The position numbers were made by a program, and so were the translations under genes. Positions 1-15,740 of a stretch of DNA of 64,000 bases are shown here, one piece after another. The stretch comes from Lucifuga dentata (taxonomy: Eukaryota; Chordata; Actinopteri; Ophidiiformes; Bythitidae). Location: contig VXCM01000308.1 of the NCBI GenBank assembly GCA_014773175.1, positions 62,001 to 126,000 on the forward strand, in the 5' to 3' direction. The notes beneath the pieces were generated by a model, which worked only from the letters and a program-made list of their open reading frames with translations, was not told the DNA's origin and ran no database searches. How positions within the stretch are numbered: the first letter of the stretch is position 1; every line of letters starts with the position of its first letter.

Positions 1-32
1 GTTAAATGTCCCTGTTGTTGCATTTCCTTTAG

Positions 33-3000
33 ATTCTTTAACTCAGGGCTCCAGACTGCTGCTGCCTCACATCTCCACCCTCCTGCAGTACCTCAGCGGT
101 GTTGTACGAAACACCGACAGGCTCAAAAAGAAGAAGTTCAAGGCTCAGGTGGCCAAAGAGCTCAACATCCTCTCCAAGTGAGTTCACCTGACATACCGTG
201 TATCACATAAATGATTGTTTCGACTGTCTCCCAATCTATTTTGTCGGTTTAAGGTGATGTCCACTCTCTACTGAATTAAGTTTGGTTTGTTTCAACAAAC
301 AGATTTTGATAAGTGTCACTTTCTCCCTGCCAGGATCAGCCGTTTTGTGAGCAGCAAGGAGCAGAGCTCGATGCTCATCAGCCTGTTGCTGCCTTATCTC
401 CAGAAAGGAAACAATCCGCCGGTAAGACTTGGCCTGTTTTAATAAAACCTTTAACAGCCCAGAGAGCTAGAACGACACGTACTTTACATTTTAATAAACA
501 GTTTACTTAAAAAACTAGGTGTGATAAAGAGATGGAAAAAAGTCTGTGTTTCAAGCAGTGGAACTTTTCCCAGAATGCATAGCATGCTGGATGGGCAGCT
601 TCATATCACCCCTTAGTGACCTCATCGTGTGTTTGTTTATTTCAGGAGACAGAAATTGACATCCTGGCCACCGTGCAGAATCTGCTGCGACAGTGTGTGG
701 AGCCCTCTGCCTTCCTCCGGCCGCTCAGCAAACTCTTCTCCATCATCCACAGCAAGCTGCCCAGACAGGCCCTCACCAACGTCTTCCAGGTACAGCAGCA
801 AGCAGATTATATTTACATCAACTATTTATATTCTACCATGAGATAAATATGCCTGACTTGTTTTAGTGAGGTTGGTGTATTACTGTTGAAGAAATTGATG
901 AAAATATTGAAAAATGTCCTGTGGCCTAATTTTAAGGGATTGTTCATAATATTCTTGGATCTGCTTCAGGATACAGATCGGCACTAAAATTTCAAAATCA
1001 GACCTTTTTAAGTAACCCTGCTAACAAACAAACAGATGTAGATGAAAATATAAGCTCCCTGGCGGTGAATGAAGTGAACAAGTTGAACATGTTTCCTTAA
1101 AATTAACACAGATGAAAGCTAAAAATGTAATTCTTAGCTGTTTTGAATTTTACCACTAAAACGATGCTGTTGGATATGGAAGAATATTGTTTTATAACAG
1201 ATTGATAGATGTAAAACTTAAATTTGGCTTGAATAATTGAGAAGATGAGAAAGATGTGAATGTGGTTTTGAAAATGATTCCACTCAATGACACCAAGACT
1301 GTCTCATTACAATAATTTTTTCTTTTATATTTTTTAATCTTGCATCATCACGTCTTCAGTGTTTTCCATCTGTTTCTCTGCTCTCAGACTCTGTCAGACC
1401 TGGAACCTTCACTGACATACATCACCGATGCAGCTACAAAGGTACGTTCATTTATTAGACCTCATGAAACATTTCAGCAGACTTTGTGTACTTTGTGTTT
1501 ATCATTTTAATACATCAATTTTATGATGTATTGGGGTTGATGTTATTATTTTTTTACATCAGCATGTAACATAAATACATTTTTTGTCAAACATCCCCCA
1601 AACTAAAATTCCCCAAAACTTGGTGGCAATTGCAATACAGAGACAGGATCCTGCAGAACTTTATTATAATTGAGTAGTAATTCCAAATCCAAAGATGCCA
1701 GAATTTCAATAATAAGCAAATTCCACTTACCTGTGTTAACCTGTATCATCGCTTGGGTTACACTTGGTTCAAAATATCACAGCCGTTAATATTAAACATG
1801 CCGTTTTTTTTTTGTTTTGTTTTTTTTTGCTCATTATCTCCAGCTCAACGCCTTTGACAGTCGACACTTGGACGAGATCTACTTTGATGTGCGTCTGACT
1901 GCTTTCCAAGAAGCTACCAGGCGTGTCAAAGACATGCAGAGTCTGGACATGGACTACATCACCACCATCATGCACAACTGCTTCCACACCTACCAAGTGA
2001 GCACACCAGTTTTCTATTTTTCCAGCATAGTTTCTGATAGAATTGCCTGTGATCATTTTCTCGTCCATCTTCGCTCTCCGTCCCCGGCTGCAGATTGGAG
2101 ACATGTCGCTGGCAGACAATGCCACCCTGTGTCTGTCTGCGGTAATAAACCAGCTGGCTGCAGTCGGGGCTGGAGAGCAGCTCTACAAGGAGGTTGTGCA
2201 ATACACCATCCTGGACGCTGTACACAAGGGGCTTTGCAGCAAGACAGAGGTAGGGACACACACAGACACACACACACACAAATGCTTTGACTGGCCATCT
2301 ATACGCCAAATCCTAATTGCAGACACATGTGCTCCACTCATTGCTCCATCGTTCCTCAGTGTGTGCAGCACGAATACACCACAGTTCTAGCCTGCCTGGT
2401 GAAGACCTTTCCCTCCAAGAAAGAGTTCAGAGACCTGGTGCAGCTCACCGACTACAACGACCCCGAGTCTGACTTCTTTGAGCACATGAAGCACATCCAG
2501 GTAACCAAGAAATATGAATGCAACTTTTGTCTTGTCTCCATTTTGTTCATTTTTACCCATCTCTCTGTCTTTTTTTTTTCTGTTTAGATCCATCGTCGGG
2601 GTCGTGCCTTGAGGAAGCTGGCCAAGCAGTTGACGGAGGGCACGGTGGTGATGACGCCCCGTTCCCTCCAGAACTACATCATGCCGTATGCCATGACAGC
2701 TTTGTTAGATGAAAAGATGCTCAAGGTGCTCATGCAAATACATATGAAGTGTTTCAGATCAAAATGTGCTTTATCCATTTTTTGGAAATTTTCTGTCATC
2801 TGCTACCTTTTTGTGCATTTGTTGTGTTTAAAATCTCTTTCTTCTAGCATGAGAGCATGATATCGGCATCGGTAGAGGTGGTGGGCGCGGTGTGCCAGAA
2901 GCTGACCTGGTCCAAGTATTTCTACTACTTGCGGCACTTCATCCACATCCTGCAGATGGCACAGATAGAGCAGAAACTGGCTGTCAGGTAGGCTTATATC

Positions 3001-3948
3001 TTTTTTGTGTGTGTGTGTGTCACAATCAGTTCCTAAAATGTTGCTTTGCACCATATTCTTTTGATGTTTTAGGAGGCTTTGTCCTCATATTTGCATGAAT
3101 TTGATGCTTCCTTTCATGCGATTTGTCAAAAACCGTTGCAGACTTGGTTTCTTTCTTCCTCTCTTCCTTCAGTCTGCTCGTCACCGTCCTGGAGGCCTTC
3201 CGTTTTGACCATCAAACACTCAGCAGGGAAATGGAGGCTGCTAAAGCCAGAGAAGGTGAGCCACTCGTCTGTCGACTTTTCTGTGACGGCTCTAATTCCT
3301 TATCTTTCTCATCGGTGTGCATTCCTGTTCCTACTGTTTGTTGTTTTCCCTCATTTTTATTGGGTAATATAACAGTGTGTACCGTTGAACAACTTTGTCA
3401 ACTCTGTTTTATCCATGCAAATAGTGAAAAGGTTTTTTTCCTCTTTAATTTAATAACAATCTGTTATTCTGATTTATTAAAACCAAAAATGCCTTGACAG
3501 GTGGGAGCGCTCTGGTCAACGCAGACGACAAAGAGGAAGCTGCAGGTGATGAATCCGATGCAAGCGATGACGACGAGAATGACATGGAGGTTGACAGTCA
3601 GCCTGCTGCTGCTGCTGCTGATGATGATGTTGCCATGGAAACGGACATCACTGATGTTGAAAAGGACGACATCTCCAAGACACCAACCACCACTGAGGTT
3701 AAAGAAGCAGCGGTTCCTAAATTCGCTGCAGCAGCCAGCGGGCTCCCACAGAGCAAAGAGGAGCTGGAGGCCCTGATCAGCTCCATCCATCACACCGTTA
3801 AAGACAGCGTCCTGCCCCGTCTGCACAAGTGTCTCACCGCTAAGGTACATCATTTAACTTATACCATCTATTATGAATTCATAAAGCCATTTGTCGTCTT
3901 TAATGTTTTATTGTACAAATAAATATGGGATTGTGAATTGCTTTTTAA

Positions 3949-3987
<39 letters not shown>

Positions 3988-4149
3988 TGTGTCTCCTTTA
4001 GGTGAAACGTGATGAGGAGCACAAGGCGGTAAAGTCAAAGGACGTGAAGGAAGAGGAGGTGGCACGGGTGCCAATAGCATTCGCCATGGTCAAGCTGATG
4101 CAGACTCTGCCTCCGCACGTCATGGATGCCAATCTACCTGGGTACGCAG

Positions 4150-4184
<35 letters not shown>

Positions 4185-7100
4185 CGTGTGTGCGTGCGCG
4201 TGTGTGTGTACATTATTGTACATTACAACAGAATTTTGCCCAAACTTTGCATTGTTTCCTGAGAAACTCATACACATTTTGTTGTGGAAAGGTAGACCCA
4301 CATTATATTGGGACGAAGGTGCGTATGATTGGTATTTTTCACACCTTAAACAGGATCCTGATTAAGGTGTGTGTGCTGCTGAAGAACCGTTTCCAGGAGA
4401 TCCGTGATGTGGCGAGGGGAACCCTGGTGAAGATCATCGAGACACTGGGCTGCAGGTACCTGCAGTACCTGCTCAGAGAGATGCAAGGCATCCTGGTCAA
4501 AGGCTACCAGGTAAGAACACACACACACACAATTATATTAATAATTATTTTTTCATTAGTTCACGAGAAAAATAGTGCATAGTGCATAGTGAATCCACAA
4601 ATCTTGTAAAGGCAGTATTTCACTCTTTTTCTGCTCCTTCCCTCCAGGTCCATGTGTTAACTTTCACTGTGTACCAGCTGCTGTCCGCCCTCAGTCCAAA
4701 CCTGAAGAGCGGTGACCTGGACCCGTGCATGAACCTGCTCATCGATGTAAGAACGCGTCCATTTGACTTCTCGCACCCACGTACATTCATGTCGGTCAAA
4801 TAATTAGAGTGGATTATCCATTGTCTTTGTGTAGTATGTGGTACAGATAATCTTTATTGATGTTTACGCTCCATTTGCACCTTCTATTAACATGCGATCT
4901 GAATCTGGATGTGCTATCCGGTTAAGAAATAAATACTCAAAGAAAGCATTATAATCGGAATGCTGCCTGATTTGTTAGACAACATATGGATACGGTCATC
5001 CATGAGAAAGGATGGGCTTAAGCAGTCAGATAATGAGAATGCATGACAATATGATGCAAGGTGTCACCGGATGTCATTATCCAGATATTGTATCGGCATA
5101 CTGAGATCACCTTTTAATGCAAGGTGTAAAAGTAGCCTTATTAGCATTTTTGGGCATACATATATCCCCTTTATCCTCTTCAAATACTCCCTTTGTTTTC
5201 CGTCAGATCTTCAACAATGAGCTGTTTGGGGCTGTGGCAGAGGAGAAGGAGGTGAAGGGAATCGTCTCCAAGCTGATGGAGGCGCGTCACAGCAAGAGCA
5301 TGGACTCATACAAGCTGCTGGCCCAGTTCTGCAGCAAGGAGACGATCACCAAGCTCATCCTGCCCCTTAAGGAGGTGAAGGAGGAATTCAATTTGAGAAA
5401 CGGAGTGGAGTATGTTTATGAATTATTTCACGTATACCTGTTTTTCCCTCCCCCTCCAGATCCTGGAGAATTCATCGAGTCTGAAGGTGTGCAACCGGGT
5501 GGCCGCTGTGCTGCGGCGTCTGGTTTTGGGTCTGCTGGCTAACAGCGGCATGACTTCACAGGATATTCTGCTGCTGAGCCACGGCCTGGTGAGCCAGAGC
5601 CTGTCGCTGCTCACCAAGAGAGACCAGTAGGAAGCCACACTCACACACAAACTACACACCAAATCAGTTTGATGCTTCTTTCTGTTTCTGATTCCTTGTG
5701 TGCGTTGGTAGGGAAAAAGCAAAGGCAAAGCCGCCTCCAGACCCCCGATTGCGCCCTCCCAGCTGCCTGCTCCTGCCTCCAACCCCAAAAAGGGGAGCAC
5801 GAAAAGCTCCAGTCAGCAGCCGAACAAACAAGCACATCCTAATTGATGCTGGCCTCAAGGTGCATGTCCACACACACACTCACAAGCAAAAACACGTTGG
5901 AATGAAACCTGAGAATTCAATTAAAAGTGATAAAGAAGTCGTAATGAGTGTAAAACATCACTCCTCAGTTGCTCCACCTGAGTCTGAAGAAAGCCAAAGT
6001 TACGACATCTGAGGCTTCAGTTCTGGAGATGCTGGACCCTTTTGTAGACCTGCTGCTTGACTGCCTCACCTCCATGCACGTCAAGGTATTATCACCGCAA
6101 ATATGAGCATCGATTGATCCAAACCAGAAAAAAACACACATTTTTTTCTCAGTGCATCATTTATACAACAGCAGATCATAACTTGCCTTTTCTTGTTTTT
6201 CCTTCACCTTCTTCTCATCTCAGGTGATAACAGAGGCTCTGGTGGCGTTCACCTGGCTGTTGAAGTTCCCGCTGCCAAGCGTGAAGCAGAACGCCAACCA
6301 GCTGACCAAACAACTCTTCATCCTGTTGAAAGATTACTCCAAGGCTGGCGCTGCCCGTGGGGAGAACTACCACCTCGTCCAGAACTGCTTCAAGGTAGAA
6401 GAACTAATAAATACAAAAAAACACCAGAAGATGAAGTAAATGAAGATAAAGCTGCATTAATGTGTTTTATTTCTTTCTTTGATTTCTCTCTCAGTCCATC
6501 ACCATACTGGTGAAGAACATAAAAAGCAACAATATCTCAGAGACGCAGCTGCAGGTGCTGCTGGGATATGCTGAGGAGGACATCTATGACCAGTCTCGCC
6601 AAGCCACCGCCTTCGGCCTGCTGAAGGTAAGCAAAGCGGCTATGGTCAAGAAGCTGTCCTGGATGTGTACTAGACAACTCTGAGGAACATAAATGCGAAC
6701 TATCATGTGTGCAATGTGTGTATTATGTGTATTGTGTGCATCTGTGTTTTATCTTTTCCAGGCGATTCTGTCCAGGAAACTCGTTGTTCCAGAGATGGAG
6801 GAGGTGATGAAAAAAGTCGCCAAGCTGTCGGTCACCGGGAGCAATGCTATGATCAGGAATCACTGTCGACAGGTACGTGCGCACACACACACACACACAT
6901 AGGGTGTACTATCTGATGAAACAAAAGATAAAAAGCGATGTGTTTTCTCTTTTTCAGATCTACCTGAAGTACCTGTTGGACTACCCGCTGGGGAAGAAGC
7001 TGAAAACACACCTGGACTTTGTGGTGGCCCAGCTTACCTACGAGCACGACACGGGCAGGGAGTCCGTCATGGAGATGCTGGCCTACATCTTCCAGACTTT

Positions 7101-10100
7101 TCCTCAGGTCATTACGCACACACACAGACACACACGAGTGCACAGAAGTGATATGCCAATAAATGCGCCCCCTCAGCTGAAAATGCATGTCAGCTCTTCC
7201 GTAACGCTCATTTGTGTACCAAGCAGCTGCTGCCAAAAGGCAACACACTTACTGCGTGTGCAGATGTAGCAGCAGTTAATGTGGGAACACGCAACAGAAT
7301 TTTGCCCAAACTTTGCGTGGCAGCAAAGCGTGCAGATGCACTTTTTTGTCATTGTACTGGAAATATTAAAAATTAGACTTGGTATATGCACACTCTTAAT
7401 GTAATATAGCAAAGACAATGATTTTTGGAAGGAATATGGTGTTTGTTGCAAAAGAAGAGATGAAAATGAAACTGGATTTTATTTTCCTGTTTAGCCCATG
7501 CTGCTGAAGTACAGCGGCCTGTTCTTCGCCCCGCTTGCCCTGGTCGTGGTTAATGACGACTCAGCACGCTGTAAGAAAATGGCTGGCATGGCCATCAAAG
7601 GCCTGCTGGCCCAGCTAGACCTGAACCACCAGAACAACCTGTTCGCCCTCGTCAACACCTGGCTGAATGCAGAAAAGGTGCGCAACCAATTTATTTTTTA
7701 CATTTCCTGTGATTTATTGTGGTTTTACGTAATCATATTTTCATTTTTATGTTTTATTGTCGTCATTTATAGTTTTTTGACAATGGATTTCCCTTCGTGG
7801 ACACCTGAATTGAATTATACACAGAATATTGTACAACAACTGTCTTTGGAAGTCTTTAATCACTCTGAATAAGATCTAACTTTAACCTTTGGCCTTTCCT
7901 TTTTGCTCCCAGGCCAATCTGCGCCGTCTCGGGGCTCAGATCTGTGGTCTGTTTGTGGAGGTGGAGGAGGAGAAGTTTGCTCGTCACCTGGATGACCTCC
8001 TTCCTCTCCTGGATAGAGAGATCAACCCTGACAACTATGATGATGTGAGTCAACACAGTTACACCATCAGGGCAGGAGGTCAGGTCTGATCCTAACCCTA
8101 ACATTTTGTAACTTTCTGTCTCTCAGATAGAGGAGGAGGAGGATGAGAAAGGAGCAGACAGGCTGTTGTTCAGCTATCTGACTCTCATCACCAAACTTAC
8201 CAAACACTGCGGCTTGCTGGAGCTCCAAAAGCCTCACGACACACTCACTCATATTTGGGGTAAAGGACCAACACACACATCACTTATACACACTCACACT
8301 TCCTTCTGACACACACTCTGATCCACTTATCCACCTTCAGGCCACATCGAAGCCCACCTGCGTTACCCTCACTGCTGGGTGTGGCTAACAGCCTCGCAGC
8401 TCTTTGGCCAGCTGTTTGCCGCACATCAGGCAGAGCAGCTGGTCGCCATGTGGAAAAGAGAAGGCGAAGCTTCATCTCAGCCAGCGGCCACGGCCTTCAT
8501 CATCAACAACCTGGACAAGAAGGTGAGACCAAAGAAGCATACAGTATAGTTTTGAAAATGGGTCGGGACGGAAATCTGTTTCATTTGCTCCTCCCTTTCT
8601 TTCTTTCTTCTTTCATTCCAATAGATGAGAGAGTTGGTGTTGTCGTTCTGCCATCAGCTACAGTCAAAGTTCCTGGATGTGGCATCAGGCGAGCAGGTAT
8701 GTCTGGCACACATTTCAATCAAACTAAAGTTAAAAACCATAACAGTGAGATAATGAAGCTTCTCAGTCATCCAGGTGGGTAGATATATTGTATGAAAACT
8801 GAGTCAGGTCAACTGGATTCACCATTCATCAAAATGGCTTCATCAGTCAGAAATGAATAGAAGGATCTTAAACCTCCAGTAACTACAGTAACTATGGTGT
8901 CAAATCACAACTAACCTTCAATTCAAATTAAATANTAAACCTCCAGTAACTACAGTAACTATGGTGTCAAATCACAACTAACCTTCAATTCAAATTAAAT
9001 ATATGTATATATACGTGTATATATAATAATTAATAATATAATACATTATATAAATAATAATAACATATAATAATAATATCAACTTCTAGTTTTTAATGGC
9101 GCGAGAAATAAGGTCCTGCACCCAACCAGGGGACCATTAAAAATTTGAAGTTGAAATTTATTATTTGAAATGTATTCATTGTTTGAAATTTGAATAATGG
9201 ATTATTACATCATGCATTATTCAAAAAAAAAAAATTGAATAATATATCTATTTATTTGGAATTGAAAGTTTGTTGTGATTTGACACCATAGTTAGTGGAG
9301 GTTTAACATCCTTTATGTTCATTCACTTCTGACTGAAGCCATTGGGATGAATGGTGAAACGTTGCAGGATTAAAAACTTGAATCCAGTCGACTTGACTCA
9401 GTTTTCATACAACACATAACGGTGAGCGTTCACTGACAGCTGTGTTCCGCTCCACCCTCAGGTGATCAAGAATCTGCTGTTTGCCGCCAAGGTGATCTAC
9501 CTCATTTCCCCTGAGTCTGACATCACGCCCACTCAGGAGGAGCAGAGGGAGAATGGAGACGGAGCTGAAGAAGAGGAGGAAGAGGAAAAAGAGGTGGATG
9601 AAGAGGAGAGTGAGGACAAACAAGAGGAAGAGGAGGACAAGGATGAGCGTCCTCCTTCGTTGCTGTGGCTGATGAAGAAGCTGTCGCTGATGGCCAAGAG
9701 AGAGGCAGCCTACTCTCCCAAAGTGCCCTTGAAGGTAAGTACCTACACACACACAGGCTCACTTTGAGAGAGAAAGGGGGGGAGGGAGGAGAAAGGAGAT
9801 GAGGGGGGAGAAGAAAGGGAGAGAGGAGAGTAAGAGAGAAAGGGGGGAAGAGATGAGAGGGGGAGGAGAGTTCAGTCAGGTTTTGAGTCATTTGTAGTCA
9901 CTTCATGTTTCTCCTTACATCTTTCTCCTCTCCTTACATCTTTTTGCTCTACGCTCTGTCCTGCAGAGATCATGTGTGTTTAAGTTCCTGGGGGCGATCG
10001 GCATGGATCTGGGAAAGGATCGGCTCGGTCCGTATCTCAACACGATCATCACGCCGCTGTACAGGGAGCTGGACAGCACCTATGCTGATCAAGGTAACTG

Positions 10101-10667
10101 CTCCTACCCGTTTTAAAAGTCATGCTTGTGCAACCGTAGGTCCAGGTTCCATCTTCTGTCCGGCCTCTAACGTCTTCCTTGGAAACCTGCCCACAAGCAG
10201 TGAGGCCTCATTTTTGCAAAACAGTGTTTTTTTCCTGTCTGTCTCCAGATCCCACGCTGAAGAATTTGGCCCAGGAGCTGATAGAGCTGCTGAAGAAACA
10301 AGTCGGACTGGAGAGGTTCTCACTGGCCTTCTCCGCTGTCCAGAAGGAGTTTTCCCTGAGGCGAGCAGCTCGCAAACGCCACAGAGCCATGCAGGTACGG
10401 ATATGCCAGCACAAGGCTAAAATCATCTTTCCAACTTGTCACTGAATATGCAGGATGTCTCGAACCCACCGTATCCTCTCCTCGCCTTACATTTGTCCTC
10501 TGTTCTCCCAGGCGGTGGCCAAGCCAGACATCGCTGCCAAGAAGAAACTCAAGAAGCATAAGAACAAGATCGAAGCGAAAAAGAGGAAAATCGAGTTTCT
10601 GCGGCCTGGCTACAAAGCCAAGAAGCACCGGAGCCACGCGCTGAAAGATCTGGCCATGGTGCAGTGA
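33..10667 (+). CDS. utp20: utp20, SSU processome component 20 (C-terminal half)
   Basis: Utp20/DRIM is a very large nucleolar HEAT-repeat protein of the U3 small-subunit processome, needed for 18S rRNA maturation. I read 31 exons that join in frame: 33-177, 334-421, 646-789, 1388-1441, 1844-1996, 2094-2249, 2360-2500, 2588-2725, 2848-2987, 3173-3255, 3501-3844, 4002-4141, 4354-4510, 4648-4746, 5207-5374, 5460-5626, 5712-5859, 5969-6085, 6224-6394, 6495-6626, 6762-6872, 6958-7107, 7495-7677, 7913-8044, 8127-8259, 8341-8522, 8625-8696, 9462-9734, 9967-10093, 10249-10394, 10512-10667. They encode about 1515 residues, against roughly 2785 in the human protein, so the 5' half lies upstream. Diagnostic pieces are LPLKE, CPSW-free HEAT segments, [17 protein letters not shown] and the basic tail ending KDLAMVQ. 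Exon 11 carries an acidic and poly-Ala insert; exon 28 is Glu-rich. Confidence 0.97.
3501..3844 (+). other. Low-complexity acidic/poly-Ala exon of utp20
   Basis: This 344 bp exon is the longest in the window part of utp20. It starts with a stretch dominated by Asp and Glu, followed by a run of five alanines encoded by GCT repeats, and then returns to HEAT-like sequence ([15 protein letters not shown]). The insert looks like a disordered loop. The family is known to vary most in such loops, so length differences between species are expected here. Confidence 0.7.
3953..3986. repeat. (TG)n microsatellite
   Basis: Pure TG dinucleotide run just upstream of the acceptor of the utp20 exon at 4002. 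It forms much of the pyrimidine-poor end of that intron. Confidence 0.9.
4151..4210. repeat. (TG)n / CGTG microsatellite
   Basis: TG run with CG interruptions in the utp20 intron directly after the donor at 4142. Confidence 0.9.
8785..9415. repeat. Foldback (MITE-like) element in utp20 intron
   Basis: The left arm (about 8787-8925) and the right arm (about 9270-9415) are inverted copies of each other. The right arm read backwards gives TTGTATGAAAACTGAGTC, CCATTCATC, ATGGCTTCA, TTAAACCTCCA and ATGGTGTCAAATCACAAC in the same order as the left arm. The AT-rich centre has no open frame of note. This is the structure of a non-autonomous DNA transposon with long terminal inverted repeats. It fills most of the 8697-9461 intron. 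An N with a 66 bp copied flank (8869-8934 and 8936-9001) lies in the left arm. Confidence 0.8.
8869..9001. repeat. Exact 66 bp direct copy around a single N
   Basis: Bases 8869-8934 are repeated exactly at 8936-9001 with only the N at 8935 between them. This matches the other N-flanked copies in the window and is most simply an unmerged contig overlap, not biology. Confidence 0.85.
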
Positions 10668-10885
10668 GTGTGTGGGCGCACGAGGACACGGCGACGGGTT
10701 CGACCTGGTTCATGGACACAAGGTGGAGATGAAAGCATTATGACTCCTCTTGATTTACTGGGTCCTATAAGTATATATTTACAGGTTGTTCTATTCCAGA
10801 TCGCGATGAATTGAACTCCATTTGTTCTTGCGGTTTAGAATTTCTAAGATTTCTATTCTGTGCAGTTAAATGTACAACTTTTGTA

Positions 10886-10891
10886 ATTAAA
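10886..10891 (+). promoter_or_regulatory. Candidate utp20 poly(A) signal (ATTAAA)
   Basis: The common variant ATTAAA lies about 220 bp after the utp20 stop codon. The stretch 10668-11908 holds no further gene: it is the convergent 3' ends of utp20 (+) and arl1 (-). Confidence 0.5.
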
Positions 10892-11616
10892 AAGGTCAAA
10901 TGCTTTTTGCTGATTATCCCCTCATGGTATTTATACATTCATACTCACTAATCAGAGAGTCGTAACAGGGAACATTATAATCACTGAGAGCAAACTTTAC
11001 TGTGAATCATTTTCACTGTACAAGCAGATATAAATATGCAATCATAAAACTTTGAGCATACAGTTAGTGTTCAGTAACTAAATGACTAACATTCTAAAGA
11101 TGCACTCAAGGATTTCAATGCAAAAATGCCTCTACGTAATTAAAAACAAAAAAAAAAAAACAAAATCAAAAAACACAAATGGAACAAGGAGGGAAAACAG
11201 TAGAAATTAAAGAGAATGAGTCTGCTTGACTGTCATACTAAAGCAGAGCGGCTGCAGTAACACTTGGTGGTCAGAGGACATACTGATGATGAGTTCTTGG
11301 GAGATTATTTTCAAAGTTTGAAGCCAAATTCTCTTCAGTGTCCAAGTCTGCAGAGTAGAGATGAAGAGGTATGTTAGGTTATCCGAACAATTAACATGGA
11401 AAAACATTCTGGACTGAAAATAGAATCTAGGCCCTACAGAGCTATATATTATCATCTGGGCAATAGAGCCGCTGCTTCTTGGCGAGTGTTTCTTGTTCTT
11501 CTCTGGTTGTTCAGGTCAGGAACGGAGCTGGATTTTCATCTCTGAAGATGCTGCCTCAGTCGACTTTTACTGTCTGAAATGCAATAGTAGTCAGTAGTCT
11601 CTTTGGCGGAGCTTCA

Positions 11617-11622
11617 TTTATT
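11617..11622 (-). promoter_or_regulatory. Candidate arl1 poly(A) signal (AATAAA)
   Basis: TTTATT on the plus strand reads AATAAA on the minus strand, about 290 bp after the arl1 stop codon. Other weaker signals lie further downstream, so the true end is open. Confidence 0.4.
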
Positions 11623-11908
11623 GATTCAATGACAACTCATTTCACTTGTGCCACCAGCAAAGGGAAAGGCAGGGCATAATGTGTGTGTGTGTGTGTCCAG
11701 TTGTTGCTGCAGCCTTTGCTTCTCAGTCCCAGGCTTTGAGGCGTTAGGCATTTAGGAGCTTGGCCAAGAGGAGAGGAGAAAAAGGGCAGGAGTGCAGTCC
11801 CTGGTCCAAAAGAAGGGAGAGAGGAGACTGGGGTGGGGGGGNGGTGTCACGAGGCTTTCATACAGAAGGGTCAAGGGTCAGGAGTATGTACAGAATGGGT
11901 GTGAGTCT

Positions 11909-15052
<3,144 letters not shown>

Positions 15053-15740
15053 TTCGATACAAGTGCAGTCCTTATTCCAGCAATGCTAAGGTAAGCCTAG
15101 TTAAAGATCTTCTTCCGTGTTGACGTGTCGCTGACAGCGTCACCAACTATCACTCGGATTTCTCTTCGCAACATTCAATACACCAAAATAAATCCCTAAT
15201 AACAGAAAAACACATAAATACAACAATATTAAAAATTTTAAAGAATAAGATGGCTACATTCTAGATTTTGCACATGTTAAGAGTCAATATAGTATATAAA
15301 AAAGAATGCCGTAAATATTTTAACGGAAAGTGCATAACAGGAAATAAGATTAAGTCCAACAATGCGAGTTACATTCAAGGTGCACAAACGGCTTCGTGTT
15401 CCCAAACGTTTGATAATTGTTCTTGGCAATAGGATTTAATTTGTAAGGGGTGAAACTACGCTGAATGCAACTCAAATTGAGCGAAGGAGTTGCCCTCTCA
15501 ACAGCATCACATTTATCAGCACCTCAGTCTACAACTAGAAGGATTAAAGATAATAAAGCTGTAACATAAATGTGCACGGCATTAATTTATTGCCGAATGT
15601 AAATGGCCAGAACAGCTAAGAATAACTTCAGCATGCAATCATTACTTTGAACTGGGATTCTCCGCGAATGGACCTGGCGTCTGTCGGCTCAGACATCATT
15701 TACAATCCGCTGTGAGACCAAGGCGGGGACCGCTGACAGC
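15053..15740. promoter_or_regulatory. Head-to-head region between arl1 and dennd11
   Basis: The two start codons face away from each other across 688 bp, so the two 5' UTRs and promoters must share this interval. I see no TATA box placed convincingly for either gene. The dennd11 side becomes GC-rich near 15670-15740. A shared bidirectional promoter is an inference from spacing alone. Confidence 0.45.

Noticed and set aside
9405..9891. Open frames on the minus strand opposite utp20 exon 28 and the GA-rich intron after it
   Set aside because: They are the antisense of a Glu-rich exon and of an AG-rich tract, which gives long Leu/Ser/Pro frames by composition. There is no start context, splice site or family resemblance.
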